64,000 nt of DNA from Haematobia irritans (taxonomy: Eukaryota > Arthropoda > Insecta > Diptera > Muscidae). The notes under the pieces were generated by a model that saw only the letters and a list, made by a program, of their open reading frames with translations, ran no database searches and had not been told where the DNA came from. Position numbers and translations under genes: made by a program. Below, piece by piece: positions 35,773-48,034 of this stretch; the first letter of the stretch is position 1; each line of letters opens with the position of its first letter. The stretch lies in NCBI RefSeq assembly GCF_050003625.1, contig NC_134400.1:192601726-192665725 (forward strand), written 5' to 3'.

Positions 35773-36653
35773 GGGTGGTTAAAATTTCAAGGGCCGATGT
35801 TGATTTTGAATAAAACACAAACTATTTAGGAAATTATTGTAATTTTATTTTATTATGATATATTGGTATTACTCAATTATGTATGGAACAAAATATCGGC
35901 CAACTGGGCGCCGCGACCTCGATGGCACACCTTCATCCGATGGTCCAAATTTTCGATGACGCTGAGGCATTATATGCCGTTAATGTGCCGAATTATCTCA
36001 TCCTTTAGCTCTTGAATTGTTGCTGACTTATCGATGTATACCTTTTCTTTCAAATAACCCCAAAGAAAAAAGTCCAACTGTGTCAAATCACATGATCTTG
36101 GCGGCCAATTGACTGAATTTGAATTGAATTTGTTGCGCAAAAGAGCCATTATTTCGTTAGCTGTGTGGCAAGTGGCACCGTCCTGCTGAAACACACATCC
36201 ATATCTTCCAATACGGGCCATAAAAAGTTCATTATCATCTCACGATAGCGAACACCATTCACAGTAACTGCCTGACCGGCCTCATTTTGGAAAAAATACG
36301 GCCCGATGATGCCACCAGCCCATAAACCGCACCAAACAGTCACTCTTTGTGGGTGCATTGGTTTTTCGACAATCACTCTTGGATACTCATTCGCCCAAAT
36401 GCAGCAAATCTGTTTCTTGACGAATCCACTGAGGTGAAAATGTGCCTCGTCACTGAAGATGATTTTCTTCGAAAATTGATCATCCATTGTTGCCATTTCT
36501 TGGAACCATTTAACACGTTGTTGGATTGTGTATCTCTCCATGGTTCAAATTGAGTAAGTCTGAAATAGAGAAATGTCAAATAAAATTCGGAAAAAAAACT
36601 TGGCGTTTAGGTGTGGTTCACATTCAACATCGGCCCTTACAATTTAACCACCC
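35773..36653 (-). mobile_element. DD41D (rosa-like) mariner derivative, copy 1
   Basis: The ends are GGGTGGTTAAAATTTCAAGG at 35773 and, as complement, GGGTGGTTAAATTGTAAGGG at 36653. A TA follows at 36654-36655; the left TA is mutated. It encodes a transposase remnant on the minus strand. The second copy at 45312 has the same internal deletion, so both come from one deletion derivative. Confidence 0.82.
35884..36541 (-). pseudogene. DD41D transposase remnant, copy 1
   Basis: Starts MERYTIQQRVKWFQ at 36541, then jumps directly to FSKKIIFSDEAHFHLSGF. The DNA-binding region expected between them is missing, as in copy 2. The catalytic Asp of SDEAHF, the Asp of FQQDGATCH and the Asp of LDFFLWGYLKEKVY are visible. 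Small deletions near 36190 (after WPVLEDMDV) and near 36120 (before VNWPPRSCD) break the frame and shorten the spacer. A stop follows RHINGI near 35970. Confidence 0.8.
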
Positions 36654-36745
36654 TAGTTCCAAAAATTGACTTTTAGTGTTTCCTAGTTATCAAGGCCCAA
36701 ACACATTTGTCATGTCCCTTCTGATTTACTCTACTCTATATTAGA

Positions 36746-38307
36746 AACAAGTATATACAGCAGTAAGTTCGGCCGGGCCGAATCTTAAATACCCACCACC
36801 ATGAACCAAATATTAGGGTTTCCTTTGAAATTTCAGGAGGGCTTGAGGACTTGAGGACACAACCCGAAGATAAATTTAAAGATTTCACCTATGAGGACTA
36901 TATCACATTCTGGATTTATAAGAACCATTTTTGTTTGAGGTTTAGAGGAGTCATTAACATCTCTTGTAAGTGTGCAAGAAAATTATAAAATAACGTCTTG
37001 ATTTGAAATCTTAAATCTGTAGAAGTAAAATCTGGAAATTTTACATTGAGTTTCAAGCAATTTTCATGATCAGTGCGCCTTCTACACCCTCAAGAAGTGA
37101 AGTCGGTCTATATGGAGGCGTTACCAAATGGACCGATATAAACTTAATCCGATACACGTTTTTGTGAGCCTAAAATACCAGAATATTTACAATTTCAGGC
37201 ATATCAGATAAAAACTACGGTTTCTAGAAACCCAAGGAGTTAAATCGGGAGATCGTTCTTATGGGGGCTATACTAAAATATGGACCGATACTCACCATTT
37301 TCGGCACACCTCTTTGTGCCCCGAAAATACCTCTAGATTTCCAATTTCAGGCAAATAGGATAAAAACTTCGGATTCTAGAAGCCCAAGAAGTAAAATTGG
37401 GGAATCGGTCTATATGGGGGCTATACCAAAATATGGATCGATACTCACCATTTTCGGCACACCTCTTTATGGTCCTAAAATACCTCTAGATTTCCAATTT
37501 CAGACAAATTGGATAAAAACTACAGTTTCTATAAGCCCAAGACCCCAAATCGGGAGATCGGTCTATATGGGGGCTATACCAAAATATGGACCGATACTCA
37601 CAATTTTTGGCACACGTATTTGTGGTCCTACAATACCTCTAGATTTCCAATTTCAGGTAAATTGAATAAAAACTGCGGTTTCTATAAGCCCAAGAAGTAA
37701 AATCGGGAGATCGGTCTATATGGGGGCTATACCAAAATATGGACCGATACTCACAATTTTTGGCACACATATTTGTGGTCCTACAATACCTCTAGATTTC
37801 CAATTTCAGATAAATTGAATAAAAACTGCGGTTTCTATAAGCCCAAGAAGTAAAATCGGGAGATCGGTCTATATGGGGGCTATACCAAAATATGGACCGA
37901 TACTCACAATTTTTGGCACACATATTTGTGGTCCTACAATACCTCTAGATTTCCAATTTCAGGTAAATTGAATAAAAACTGCGGTTTCTATAAGCCCAAG
38001 AAGTAAAATCGGGAGATCGGTCTATATGGGGGCTATACCAAAACGTGGACCGATACTCACCATTTTTGGCACATCTCTTTATGGTCATAAAATACCTCCA
38101 GATTTCAAATTTCAGGCAAATTGGATAAAAAATACGATTTCTATAAGCCCAAGACCCCAAATCGGGAGGTCGGTTTATATGGGGACTATATCAAAACCTG
38201 GACCGATATAGCCCATCTTCGAACTTGACCTGCCTGCAGACAAAAGACGAGCTTGTGCAAAATTTCAGCACGATTGCTTCATTATTGAAGTCTGTAGCGT
38301 GATTACA

Positions 38308-38341
<34 letters not shown>

Positions 38342-38494
38342 GGACAGACGGACATCGTTATATCGTCTTAGAATTTCTCCCTGATCAAGAATATATATAC
38401 TTTATATAGTCGGAAATCGATATTTCGATGCGTTACAAACGGAATGACAAACTTATTATACCCCCGTCACCATTCTATGGTGGTGGGTATAAAA
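36746..38494 (-). mobile_element. Helentron-like element, family B, minus strand
   Basis: On the minus strand it begins TATACCCACCACCATAGAAT at about 38491, with (GTCT)n at 38311-38352 in complement. It ends at 36746 after the palindrome TTCGGCCCGGCCGAACTTAC. The subterminal GGTGGTGGGTATTTAAG near 36790 is the inverted match of its head. Plus-strand marks at 37394, 37547, 37700, 37853 and 38006 are all exactly 153 bp apart, and the last three monomers are nearly identical. Confidence 0.9.
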
Positions 38495-39983
38495 AGGCAA
38501 TAGACTTTCATAAAAATCCTATGTATGTATGTTGTTTAATACCCAGAGTAATTTAGTCATTTGAAAGCCATTGAATTTCTGTAAAATCATTCACATCACA
38601 CAAAATAATCTCCCTTACATGCCTATTCCAGACAAGTGTGTTATCCAATTGCATTTGGTGAATAGAGTAGAACTGTGAAATCGACATTCTGTTATTCTCT
38701 ACACTCACGTACAAGTGTTGAATTGTACTAAACTGCTTACATCTTGAATTCATGTAAACGATGTTAGATAAGCCTGGACTACAAAGCAACAAAGTGGGAA
38801 AGTCTTTACAGGAATGTATGCATGTGAGTGTTTGGGTGTGTGTATGAATAGACTAAGCTCAACTCTTTCTTTGGGTCTGTTGCATCTCTTTGCAATACTG
38901 GCACCACTAGTCTCTTTGCTCAATTTCTATGGTGAAAACAAATTGGACACAAATGCCCTTCTCGCATACAATTAAACGTGGGTGTTGTGGGTGTTGTACA
39001 CTAACATACAACGGCATGAAGGCAAAACTCTAAAAGGATCATGAATACAAAAAAAAATCGAAAAATTGCAAAAGTGAGAGAGCACATTTTCACACCCATT
39101 CTTGTCGATGCCCTTAGAAAACATTTTTCATATATTGTTTATATGGAATTGTTGGCAAAATGAAAAATAGCAACTTTGTTGAAAATAGGGCAGTTCTTTA
39201 GCTACCTTTGTAAGGCTATGCCTTTTGTGTGGGGGGGGACATGAAGTTTCCTTAGGGCAATATCGAAATAACTCTATTGCAAGTGTTGCTTTATTGAGAC
39301 CATAAATTCTTGCTAACATTCATTGTCTTCATAAGTTTAAATTTACATTTAAATAAAATATATTGGATCTTTTTCCAAGAAGGCTATAGAGCATAAATCT
39401 CTAAATCAATAGAAATCATATCATGGAAAATCGAATAAAATGGAATTGCTCAAAAATAATATATATCAACAACTAATTTACAAAAAATACAAAAATAAAA
39501 GATACTTACATACCTCATTTTCTACTTCATTTTAGGTAAGCCATAGAACACTTACGAAATAAACAACAACAAACAAAATATTGGTAAGCAAGACTTCAGC
39601 TACAGAGTATGGTGATGTGAATAAAACTGAATATACACAGCAAAAAATATGTCTTAGTTAAAATAACACTAAATTTAAATTATTTTTATTGCAAACAAAC
39701 ATTTTTGTTTGTAGTTAAAATTTATTATGTTTTTTCGAAATTTTCTATAGTCCAATGAAATTTTCTTTTGTTGTGACATTTTATGAACTAAACTTGAACA
39801 ATGACCGTACACATAATTTCAATTTTCACACGGGTTAGTTCATTTTCTCATCATACAGTTTACTCTTTTCTGTATGAAATAAATCAACCAAGAATCGTTG
39901 CTAAACTGAAACACAGACCAAATCATTAACCCAAAAAATAGTGTGAGAATAAAATTAAGCGATGAAAAATTTTCCGTCCTTTT
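38495..39983. other. Unique DNA between two family B elements
   Basis: No repeat family or gene recognised. It contains a short G run near 39231-39238 and A/T-rich tracts. Reading frames of 60-80 codons on the minus strand have no recognisable motif. Confidence 0.45.
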
Positions 39984-41698
39984 TATACCCACCACCATAG
40001 AATGGTGACGGGGGTATAATAAGTTTGTCATTCCGTTTGTAACACATCGAAATATCGATTTCCGAAAGTATATATATTCTTGATCAGGGAGAAAATCTAA
40101 GACGATATAACGATGTCCGTCTGTCCGTCTGTCTGTCTGTCTGTTGTAATCACGCTACAGCCTTCAATAATGAAGCAATCGTGCTGAAATTTTGCACAAA
40201 CTCGTCTTTTGTCTGCAGGCAGGTCAAGTTCGAAGATGGGCTATATCGGTCCAGGTTTTGATATAGTCCCCATATAAACCGACCTCCCGATTTGGGGTCT
40301 TGGGCTTATAGAAATCGTAGTTTTTATCCAATTTGCCTGAAATTGGAAATCTAGAGGTATTGTAGGACCACAAATACGTGTGCCAAAAATTGTGAGTATC
40401 GATCCATATTTTGGTATAGCCCCCATATAGACCGATCTCCCGATTTTATATCTTGGGCTTATAGAAATCGTAGTTTTTATCCAATTTATCTGAATTTGGA
40501 AATCAAAAGGTACTTTAGAAGCGTAAAGAGACGTGCCAAAAATGGTGAGCATCGGTCCATGTTTTGGTATGGTGCCCATATAAACCGACCTCCCGATTTG
40601 GGGTCTTGGGCTTATAGAAACCGTAGTTTTTATCCAATTTGCCTGAAATTGGAAATCTAGATGTATTTTAGGACCATAAATAGGTGTGCCGAAAATGATG
40701 AGTATCGGTCCATATTTTGGTATAGCCCCCATATAGACCGATCTCCCGATTTTATTTCTTGGGCTTATAGAAATCGTAGTTTTTATCCAATTTATCTGAA
40801 TTTGGAAATCAAAAGGTACTTTAGAACCGTAAAGAGATGTGCCAAAAATGGTGAGCATCGGTCCATGTTTTGGTATGGTGCCCATATAAACCGACCTCCC
40901 GATTTGGGGTCTTGGGCTTATAGAAACCGTAGTTTTTATCCAATTTGCCTGAAATTGGAAATCTAGATGTATTTTAGGACCATAAATAGGTGTGCCGAAA
41001 ATGATGAGTATCGGTCCATATTTTGGTATAGCCCCCATATAGACCGATTTCCCGATTTTACTTCTTGGGCTTCTAGAATCCAAAGTTTTTATCCATTTTG
41101 CCTCAAATTGGAAATCTAGAGGTATTTTCGGGCCATAAAGGGGTGTGCCGAAAACGGTGAGTATCGGTCCATATTTTAGTATAGCCCCCATAAGAAAGAT
41201 TTCCAGATTTAACTCCTTGGATTTCTAGAAACCGTAGTTTTTATCTGATTTGCCTGAAATTCTAAATATTCTGGTATTTGAGGCTCTGAAAAACGTGTAT
41301 CGGATTAAGTTTTTATCGGTCCATTTGGTAATGCCTCCATAAAGACCGACTTCACTTCTTGAGGGTGTAGAAGGCCAACTGATCATGAAAATTGCTTGAA
41401 ACTCAATGTAAAATTTCCAAATTTTACTTCCCGGGTGAAAATCTACAGATTTAAGACGTTATTTTATAATTTTATTGCACACTTACAAGAGATGTTAATA
41501 ATTCCTCTAAAACTCAAACAAAAATTGTTCTTATAAATCCAGAACCTGATATAGTCCTCATAGGTGAAATCTATAAATTTATCTTCGGGAAGTGTCCTCA
41601 AGCCCTCCTGAAATTTCAAAGGAAACCCTAATATTTGGTTCATGGTGATGGGTATTTAAGATTCGGCCCGGTCGAACTTACTGCTGTATATACTTGTT
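39984..41698 (+). mobile_element. Helentron-like element, family B, complete
   Basis: The head is TATACCCACCACCATAGAAT then GGTGACGGGGGTATAATAAG, with GTCCGTCTGTCCGTCTGTCT at 40114-40143. About six monomers follow. The subterminal CATGGTGATGGGTATTTAAG is the inverted counterpart of the head. The palindrome TTCGGCCCGGTCGAACTTAC leads to an end near TATACTTGTT. Because the monomer is 153 bp (51 codons), a minus-strand frame stays open for 316 codons (40241-41191) with a repeating MGAIPKYGPI...KIGRSVY pattern. I regard it as a by-product of period and composition, not a proven gene. Confidence 0.9.
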
Positions 41699-41792
41699 AA
41701 GTATTCCTTTTCGTGTATAAAAAATTGTAAACATTTTTACACCATATTCTATTGAAATACAATTTTGACAAAATTTTATATAGAAATAAAAT

Positions 41793-42290
41793 TTAATTAT
41801 AGAATTATTTTTCGAGCTTTGTGGACAGATATAGATTAAGGAACATGGTTAATAGAGCCATTGAAAAGAAAACGCCAGATACAAATCTATACACGCCTGG
41901 ACTGGACACGTTTCGGTTCGGGCGAATGAACCTTTCCACAGCCTTTAGTATAGATCTGGCTGGGAGAGATAACTCAATTTTGGGCCCTTTATACTAACTC
42001 CTTATGGAGAAAACATTTGGGAAATTTCCTCTTACAAATTGAATCATCTTTTCCCCCACTGTACATCATCTTTTCATATAACTTACAAGTCCCTTAATCT
42101 TATTATACCCACCACCAAAGAATGGTGACGGGGGTATAATAAGAATCTTAATCTTATTTTTATTTCGTTTTGTTACATAGTAATGCAACAACACGAAATT
42201 TATTTTATTTTTCTTTTCAATGGCTCTATTAACCATGTTCCTTAATCTATATCTGTCCATAAAGCTCGAAAAATAATTGTATAATTAGGT
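41793..42290. mobile_element. Fold-back MITE with about 70-bp inverted ends, copy 1
   Basis: The left arm (ATTATTTTTCGAGCTTTGTG, GACAGATATAGATTAAGG, ACATGGTTAATAGAGCCATT) and the right arm, its inverted counterpart ending AAGCTCGAAAAATAATTGTA, pair over roughly 70 bp with few mismatches. The interior has CGGTTCGGGCGAATGAACCT, also found in copy 2 at 61294. No coding sequence. A 43-bp Helentron head hairpin lies inside. Confidence 0.75.
42104..42146 (+). mobile_element. Solo 5' hairpin of a family B Helentron-like element
   Basis: Only the head is present (TATACCCACCACCAAAGAAT then GGTGACGGGGGTATAATAAG, with a few extra bases). It is flanked on both sides by the 11-bp direct repeat CTTAATCTTAT (42093-42103 and 42147-42157). 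No (GTCY)n, monomers or tail follow. Confidence 0.7.
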
Positions 42291-42349
42291 ATAATGCATT
42301 TGGACGTCAATTGCCTGTTTCGGTATCAGGCTAACATGACATGAAATAA

Positions 42350-43350
42350 AATTTTGCAAAAAAATTCTATAGAAATTAAATTTGATAAAATTTTGTATAG
42401 AAATAAAATATTGACAAAGTTTTCTATAGAAATAAAATGTTGACAACATTGTCTATAGATATAAAATTTTGACAAAATTTTCTATATAAATAAAATTTTG
42501 TCAAAATTTTCTATAGATATAAAATTTTAACAAAATTTTCTATAGATATAAAATTTTGACAAAATTTTCTATAGATATAAAATTTTAGCAAAATTATCTA
42601 TGAAATAAAATTTTGACAAAATTTTCCATAGATATACAATTTTGACAAAAGTTGTTTATTGAAATAAAATTTTGACAAAATTATCTATTGTTTCCATAGA
42701 AAATTTTGTTAAACATTTTCTATGGAAACCATAGAAATTTTGTCAAAATTTTATTTCTATATAAAAAAAGTAATCAATATGTTATTTCTATAGAATTTTT
42801 TTTTCAAAATTTTATATCTACAAAAAAATTTTGTTAATTTTTTTTCTATAGAAAACTTAGTCAATATTTTCTTTCTATACAAAATTTTATTTCTATAGAT
42901 TTTTTTTGCAAAATTTTATTTCTATAGAAAATTTTGTCGAAATTGTTAATTTTTTCAAAATTTATTTCAATAGACAAATTTTGTCAAAATTGTATATCTA
43001 TGGAAAGTTTTGTCAAAATTTTATTTCATAGATATTTTTTTTAAAATTTTATTTCTATAGAAAATTTTATATCTATAGAAAATTTTGTCAAAATTTTATT
43101 GCTATAGAAAATTTTGTTAAAATTTTATTGCTATAGAAAATTTTATTAAAATTTTATTTCTATAGAAAATTTTGTCAAAATTTTATATCTATAGACAATG
43201 TTGTCAAAATTTTATTTCTATAGAAAATTTTGTCAGAATTTTATTTCTATAGAAAATTTTGTCAAAATTTTATTTCAATAGAAAATGTTGTCAAAAAAAA
43301 AATTACTTCTACAGAAAATTTTGTTTCCATAGAAATTTATGTCGAAATTT
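42350..43350. repeat. 29-bp satellite block 5, containing an orientation switch
   Basis: From 42350 to about 42690 the satellite reads in reverse (AAATAAAATTTTGACAAAAT). From about 42692 to 43350 it reads forward (AAAATTTTGTCAAAATTTTA). The switch is at CTATTGTTTCCATAGAAAAT. Monomers are diverged on both sides. Confidence 0.9.
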
Positions 43351-43351
43351 T

Positions 43352-44958
43352 TATACCCTCCAGCATAGGATGGGGGTATATTAACTTTGTCATTCCGTTT
43401 GCAACACATCGAAATATTGCTCTAAGACCCCATAAAGTATATATATTCTGGGTCGTGGTGAAATTCTGAGTCGATCTGATGTCATGTCCGTCCGTCTGTT
43501 GACATCACGTTAACTTCCGAACGAAACAAGCTATCGACTTGAAACTTGGCACAAGTAGTTGTTATTGATGGTGGTCGGATGGTATTGCAAATGGGCCATA
43601 TCGGTCCACTTTTACGTATAGGCCCCATATGGACGGACCCTCAGATTTGGCTTGCGGAGCTTCTAATAGAAGCATATTTCATCCGATCCGGTTGAAATTT
43701 GGTACATGGTGTCAGCATATGGTCTCTAACAACTATGCAAAAATTGGTCCATATCGGTCCATAATTATATATAGCCCCCATATAAACCGATCCCCCGATT
43801 TGGCTTACGGAGTTTCTAAGAGAAGCAAATTTCATCCGATCCGGCTGAAATTTGGTACATGGTGTTGGTATATGGTCTCCAATAACTATGCAAAAATTGG
43901 TCCATATTGGTCCATAATTATATATAACCCCCATTTAAACTCATCCCCCGTGGTGCAATGGTTAGCATGCCCGCCTTGCATACACAAGGTCGTGGGTTCT
44001 ATTCCTGCTTCGAGCGAACACCAAAAAGTTTTTCAGCGGTGGATTATCCCACCTCAGTAATGCTGATGACATTTCTGAGGGTTTCAAAGCTTCTCTAAGT
44101 GGTTTCACTGCAATGTGGAACGCCGTTCGGACTCGGCTATAAAAAGGAAGTCCCTTGTCATTGAGCTTAACACGGAATCGGGCAGCACTCAGTGATAAGA
44201 GAGAAGTTCACCAATGTGGTATCACAATGGACTGAATAGTCTAAGTGAGCCTGATACATCGGGCTGCCACCTAACCTAACCTAAACCCATCCCCAGATTT
44301 GACTTGCGGAGCCTCTAATAGAAGCAAATTTCATCCCATCCGGCTGAAATTTGGTACATGGTGTTGGTATATGGTATCTAATAACTATGCAAAACTTGGT
44401 CCACATCGGTCAATAACTATATATAGCCCCCATATAAACCGATCACCAGATTTGACCTCCGGAGCCTCTTGGAAGACCAAAATTCATCTGATTCAGTTGA
44501 AATTTGTGTACGTGGTGTTAATACATGGCCTCAAACACCAATGCAAAAATTGGTCAAATCGATCCATAATTATATGTAGCCCCCATATAAACCGATCACC
44601 AGATTTGACCTCCGGAGCCTCTTGGAAGACAAAATTCATCTGATTCAGTTGAAATGTGGTACGTGATGTTAGTATATGGTATCCATTAACCATGCAGGAA
44701 TTGGTTCATATCAGTCCATAAATATATATAGCCCCCATATATACCGATCCCCAGATTGATATATACCACGTATGGACTAACTAACAATTTAGAAAATGAT
44801 GTTAAGAAGTTTTAATTAATCCACAATCGAATTAATTGGGTTGTGGTACCCAATTAATTCGATTGTGGATGACAGTCTTTCGTAGAAGTTTCTACACAAT
44901 CCATGGTGGAGGGTACATAAGATTCGGCCTAGCCGAACTTACGACCGTATATACTTGT
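43352..44958 (+). mobile_element. Helentron-like element, family C, carrying a SINE
   Basis: The head TATACCCTCCAGCATAGGAT, CATTCCGTTTGCAACACATC, a short GTCCGTCCGTCTG tract and monomers (CCCCCATATAAACCGATC) are followed by GTGGAGGGTACATAAG. The palindrome TTCGGCCTAGCCGAACTTAC and CGACCGTATATACTTGTT close it. A SINE interrupts a monomer at 43949-44282. Satellite lies on both sides. Confidence 0.87.
43949..44282 (+). mobile_element. tRNA-derived SINE, copy 2 (slightly 5'-truncated)
   Basis: Starts at CGTGGTGCAATGG, lacking the first few bases of copy 1, and ends CTGCCACCTAACCTAACCT. The target duplication is AAACTCATCCCC (43937-43948) and AAACCCATCCCC (44283-44294), 12 bp with one mismatch. 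The B box reads GGGTTCTATTCC, a one-base departure from the usual GGTTCGA core that might weaken pol III transcription. Confidence 0.9.
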
Positions 44959-45215
44959 TACTTCTATGTTCTATAGAAATTTTGTGAAAATTTTATATCT
45001 ATATGAAAGTTTGTCAAAATTTTATTTCTATAGAATTTTTTGCAAAATTTTATTTCTATAGAGTATTTTGTCAAAATTTTATTTCTATGGAACATTTTGT
45101 CAAAATTTATGTCTATAGAAAATTTTGTTATTGTTTTATTTCATAGATAATTTTGTCAAAATTTTATTTCTATAGAATTGTTTGCAAAATTTTATTACTA
45201 TAGAATTTTTTACCT
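44959..45215 (+). repeat. 29-bp satellite fragment
   Basis: Eight or so diverged monomers between the family C element and unique sequence containing CCAACCAACCAACC near 45285. Confidence 0.85.
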
Positions 45216-45311
45216 CTTAATTGGAGAGCAAAATTTTGGAAAATCTAACAAAACATTAGGAATTCTACCAACCAGTTGGTTCTACCAACCAACCAACCAA
45301 TATATAAAATT

Positions 45312-46223
45312 GACTGTAAATTGTAAAGGCCGATGTTGAACCACACCTAAACACCAAGTTTTTTTTCCGAATTTTATTTGACATTTCTCTATTTCAGACT
45401 TTTTCAATTTGAACCATGGAGAGATACACAATCCAACAACGTGTTAAATGGTTCCAAGAAATGGCAACTGTGGATAATCAATTTTCGAAGAAAATCATCT
45501 TCAGTGACGAGGCACATTTTCACCTCAGTGGATTCGTCAAGAAACAGATTTGCTGCATTTGGGCGAATGAGTATCCAAGAGTGATTGTCGAAAAACCAAT
45601 GCACCCACAAAGAGTGACTGTTTGATGCGGTTTATGGGCTGGCGGCATCATAGGGCCGTATTTTTTCCAAAATGAGGCCGGTCAGGCAGTTACTGTGAAT
45701 GGTGTTCGCTATCGTGAGATGATAATGAACTTTTTATGGCCCGTATTGGATGATATGGATGTGGACGATATGTGGTTTCAGCAGGACGGTTCCACATGCC
45801 ACACAGCTAACGAAACAATGGCTCTTTTGCGCAACAAATTCAATGCCCGTGTTATCTCACGTAATGGCGATGTCAATTGGCCGCCAAGATCATGTGATTT
45901 GACACCGTTGGACTTTTTTCTTTGGGGTTATTTGAAAGAAAAGGTGTACATCGATAAGTCAGCAACAATTCAAGAGCTAAAGGATGAGATAATTCGGCAC
46001 ATTAACGGCATAGAACCTCCATTATGCTTCAGCGTCATCGAAAATTTGGACCATCGGATGAAGGTGTGCCACCGAGTTCGCGGCGCCCATTTGGCCGTTA
46101 TTTTGTTCCATACATAATTGAGTAATACCAATATATCATAATAAAATAAAATTACAATAATTTCCTAAATAGTTTGTGTTTTATTCAAAATCAACATCGG
46201 CCCTTGAAATTTTAACCAACCTT
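45312..46223 (+). mobile_element. DD41D (rosa-like) mariner derivative, copy 2
   Basis: The right end AAATTTTAACCAACCTT (complement AAGGTTGGTTAAAA) is clear. The left end (GTAAATTGTAAAGGCCGATG) is decayed. About 0.9 kb. The shared CCGATGTTG subterminal words and the same N-terminal deletion tie it to copy 1. Confidence 0.78.
45416..46117 (+). pseudogene. DD41D transposase remnant, copy 2, one in-frame stop
   Basis: A single frame from ATG 45416 to the stop at 46115-46117, with one TGA near 45623-45625 where copy 1 has TGG (VWCGLW becomes V-stop-CGLW). The catalytic residues are Asp in FSDEAHF, Asp in FQQDGSTCH and Asp in TPLDFFLWGY. There are 41 residues between the last two, which defines DD41D. 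The N-terminal DNA-binding region is absent: MERYTIQQRVKWFQ joins straight to FSKKIIFSDE. It is therefore a deletion derivative that later acquired a nonsense change. Confidence 0.83.
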
Positions 46224-46430
46224 TATCAGACTCTCTTGTGGCGGACTCCCACAAATTTTAAATCTTTCTTCGTTCTTCAATTTCAGTTCGTTCTATGGCA
46301 TAACATATTGTCTAGCAAGGCCGCTGCCAGGATTTTAATTCGGGGGGGTTCAACTTTAAAAAAAAAAAATATTCATATAATCTCATGTGTAGAAAATTTT
46401 ATTTATGCACAGGTATGTATACAATATTTT

Positions 46431-48034
46431 TATACCCTTCACCACTACTGTGGTACAGGGTATAATAAGTTTGTGCATTTGTATGTAACGCCAAGAAGGA
46501 GTAATCATAGACCAACCTTTTAGTATACGGATCGGCTTAGAATTAAATTCTGAGTCGATTTAGCGATGTCCGTCTGTCTGTCCGTCTGTCTGTCCGTCTG
46601 TCTGTCTGTCTGTTGATGTATTTTTGTGTGCAAAGTACAGCTCGCAGTTTTAGTCCGATTGTCCTAAAATTTGGTATAGGGTCCTGTTTCGGCTCAAAGA
46701 CGATCCCTATTGATTTTGGAAAAAATCGGTTCAGATTTAGATATAGCTGCCATATATATTTTTCGCCGATCTGGTCATAATTGGCGTTTTATCAACCGAT
46801 CTTCCTCAAATTCCGTACATCCGAATATTTTATGGGTCTCGAAAAACTTGCAAAATACCAGCCAAATCGGTTCAGATTTAGATATAGCTCTCATATATAG
46901 CTTTCGCCCGATTTACACTCATTTGCCCAAAGAGGCCAATTTTTCACTCCGATTGGGTTGAAATTTTGCACAGGGAGTAGAATTAGCATTGTAACTATGC
47001 GTGCCAAATTTGGTTGACATCGGTTCAGATTTGGATATATCTCCCATATATAGCTTTCGCCCGATTTACACTCATATGACCACAGAGGCCAATTTTTAAC
47101 TCCGATTTAGTTGAAATTTTGCACAGGGAGTAGAATTAGCATTGAAACTATGCGTGCCAAATTTGGTTGAAATCGGTTCAGATTTGGATATATCTCCCAT
47201 ATATAGCTTTCGCCCGATTTACACTCATATGACCACAGAGGCCAATTTTTAACTCCGATTTAGTTGAAATTTTGCACAGAGAGTATAATTAGCATTGTTG
47301 CTATGCGTGCCAAATTTGGTTGAAATCGGTTCAGATTTAGATATAGCTCCCATATATATGTTTTTCTGATTTCGACAAAAATGGTCAAAATACCAACAAT
47401 TTCCTTGTAAAATCGCCATTGCTTAGTCGCAAAATTGTAAAAATGACTCTAATTTTCCTAAACTTCTAATACATATATATCGAGCGATAAATCATAAATA
47501 AACTTTTGCAAAGTTTCCTTAAAATTGCTTCAGATTTAAATGTTTCCCATATTTTTTTACTAACATTGTGTTCCACCCTAGTGCATTAGCCGACTTAAAT
47601 TTTGAGTCTATAGATTTTGTAGAAGTCTATCAAATTCTTCCAGATCGAGTGATATTTAAATGTATGTATTTGGGACAAACCTTTATATATAGCCCCCAAC
47701 ACATTTTACGGATGTGATATGGTATCGAAAATTTAGATCTACAAAGTGGTGCAGGGCCCCGACCGACTTTAGACTTTCCTTACTTGTTTTTTACTAACAT
47801 TGTGTTCCACCCTAGTGCATTATCCGACTTAAATTTTGAGTCTATAGATTTTGTAGAAGTCTATCAAATTCTTCCAGATCGAGTGATATTTAAATGTATG
47901 TATTTGGGACAAACCTTTATATATAGCCCCCAACACATTTTACGGATGTGATATGGTATCGAAAATTTAGATCTACAAAGTGGTGCAGGGTATAATATAG
48001 TCGGCCCCGCCCGACTTTAGACTTTCCTTACTGG
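46431..48034 (+). mobile_element. Helentron-like element, family A', with duplicated 3' end
   Basis: The head is TATACCCTTCACCACTACTG then TGGTACAGGGTATA, with (GTCY)n at 46567-46615, and monomers follow. The tail segment from TTTTTTACTAACATTGTG to ACTTTCCTTACTTG occurs twice in tandem, at 47552-47786 and 47787-48034. The first copy lost part of its hairpin (GGTGCAGGGCCCCGACCGAC). The element ends immediately beside the stop codon of the hAT transposase remnant. Confidence 0.85.

Noticed and set aside
40241..41191. 316-codon open frame with 51-residue repeats
   Set aside because: It is the minus frame of family B monomers. 153 bp is divisible by three, so stops are avoided in step. No start context, conservation test or transcript evidence. 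Kept only as a hypothesis under the 153-bp finding.
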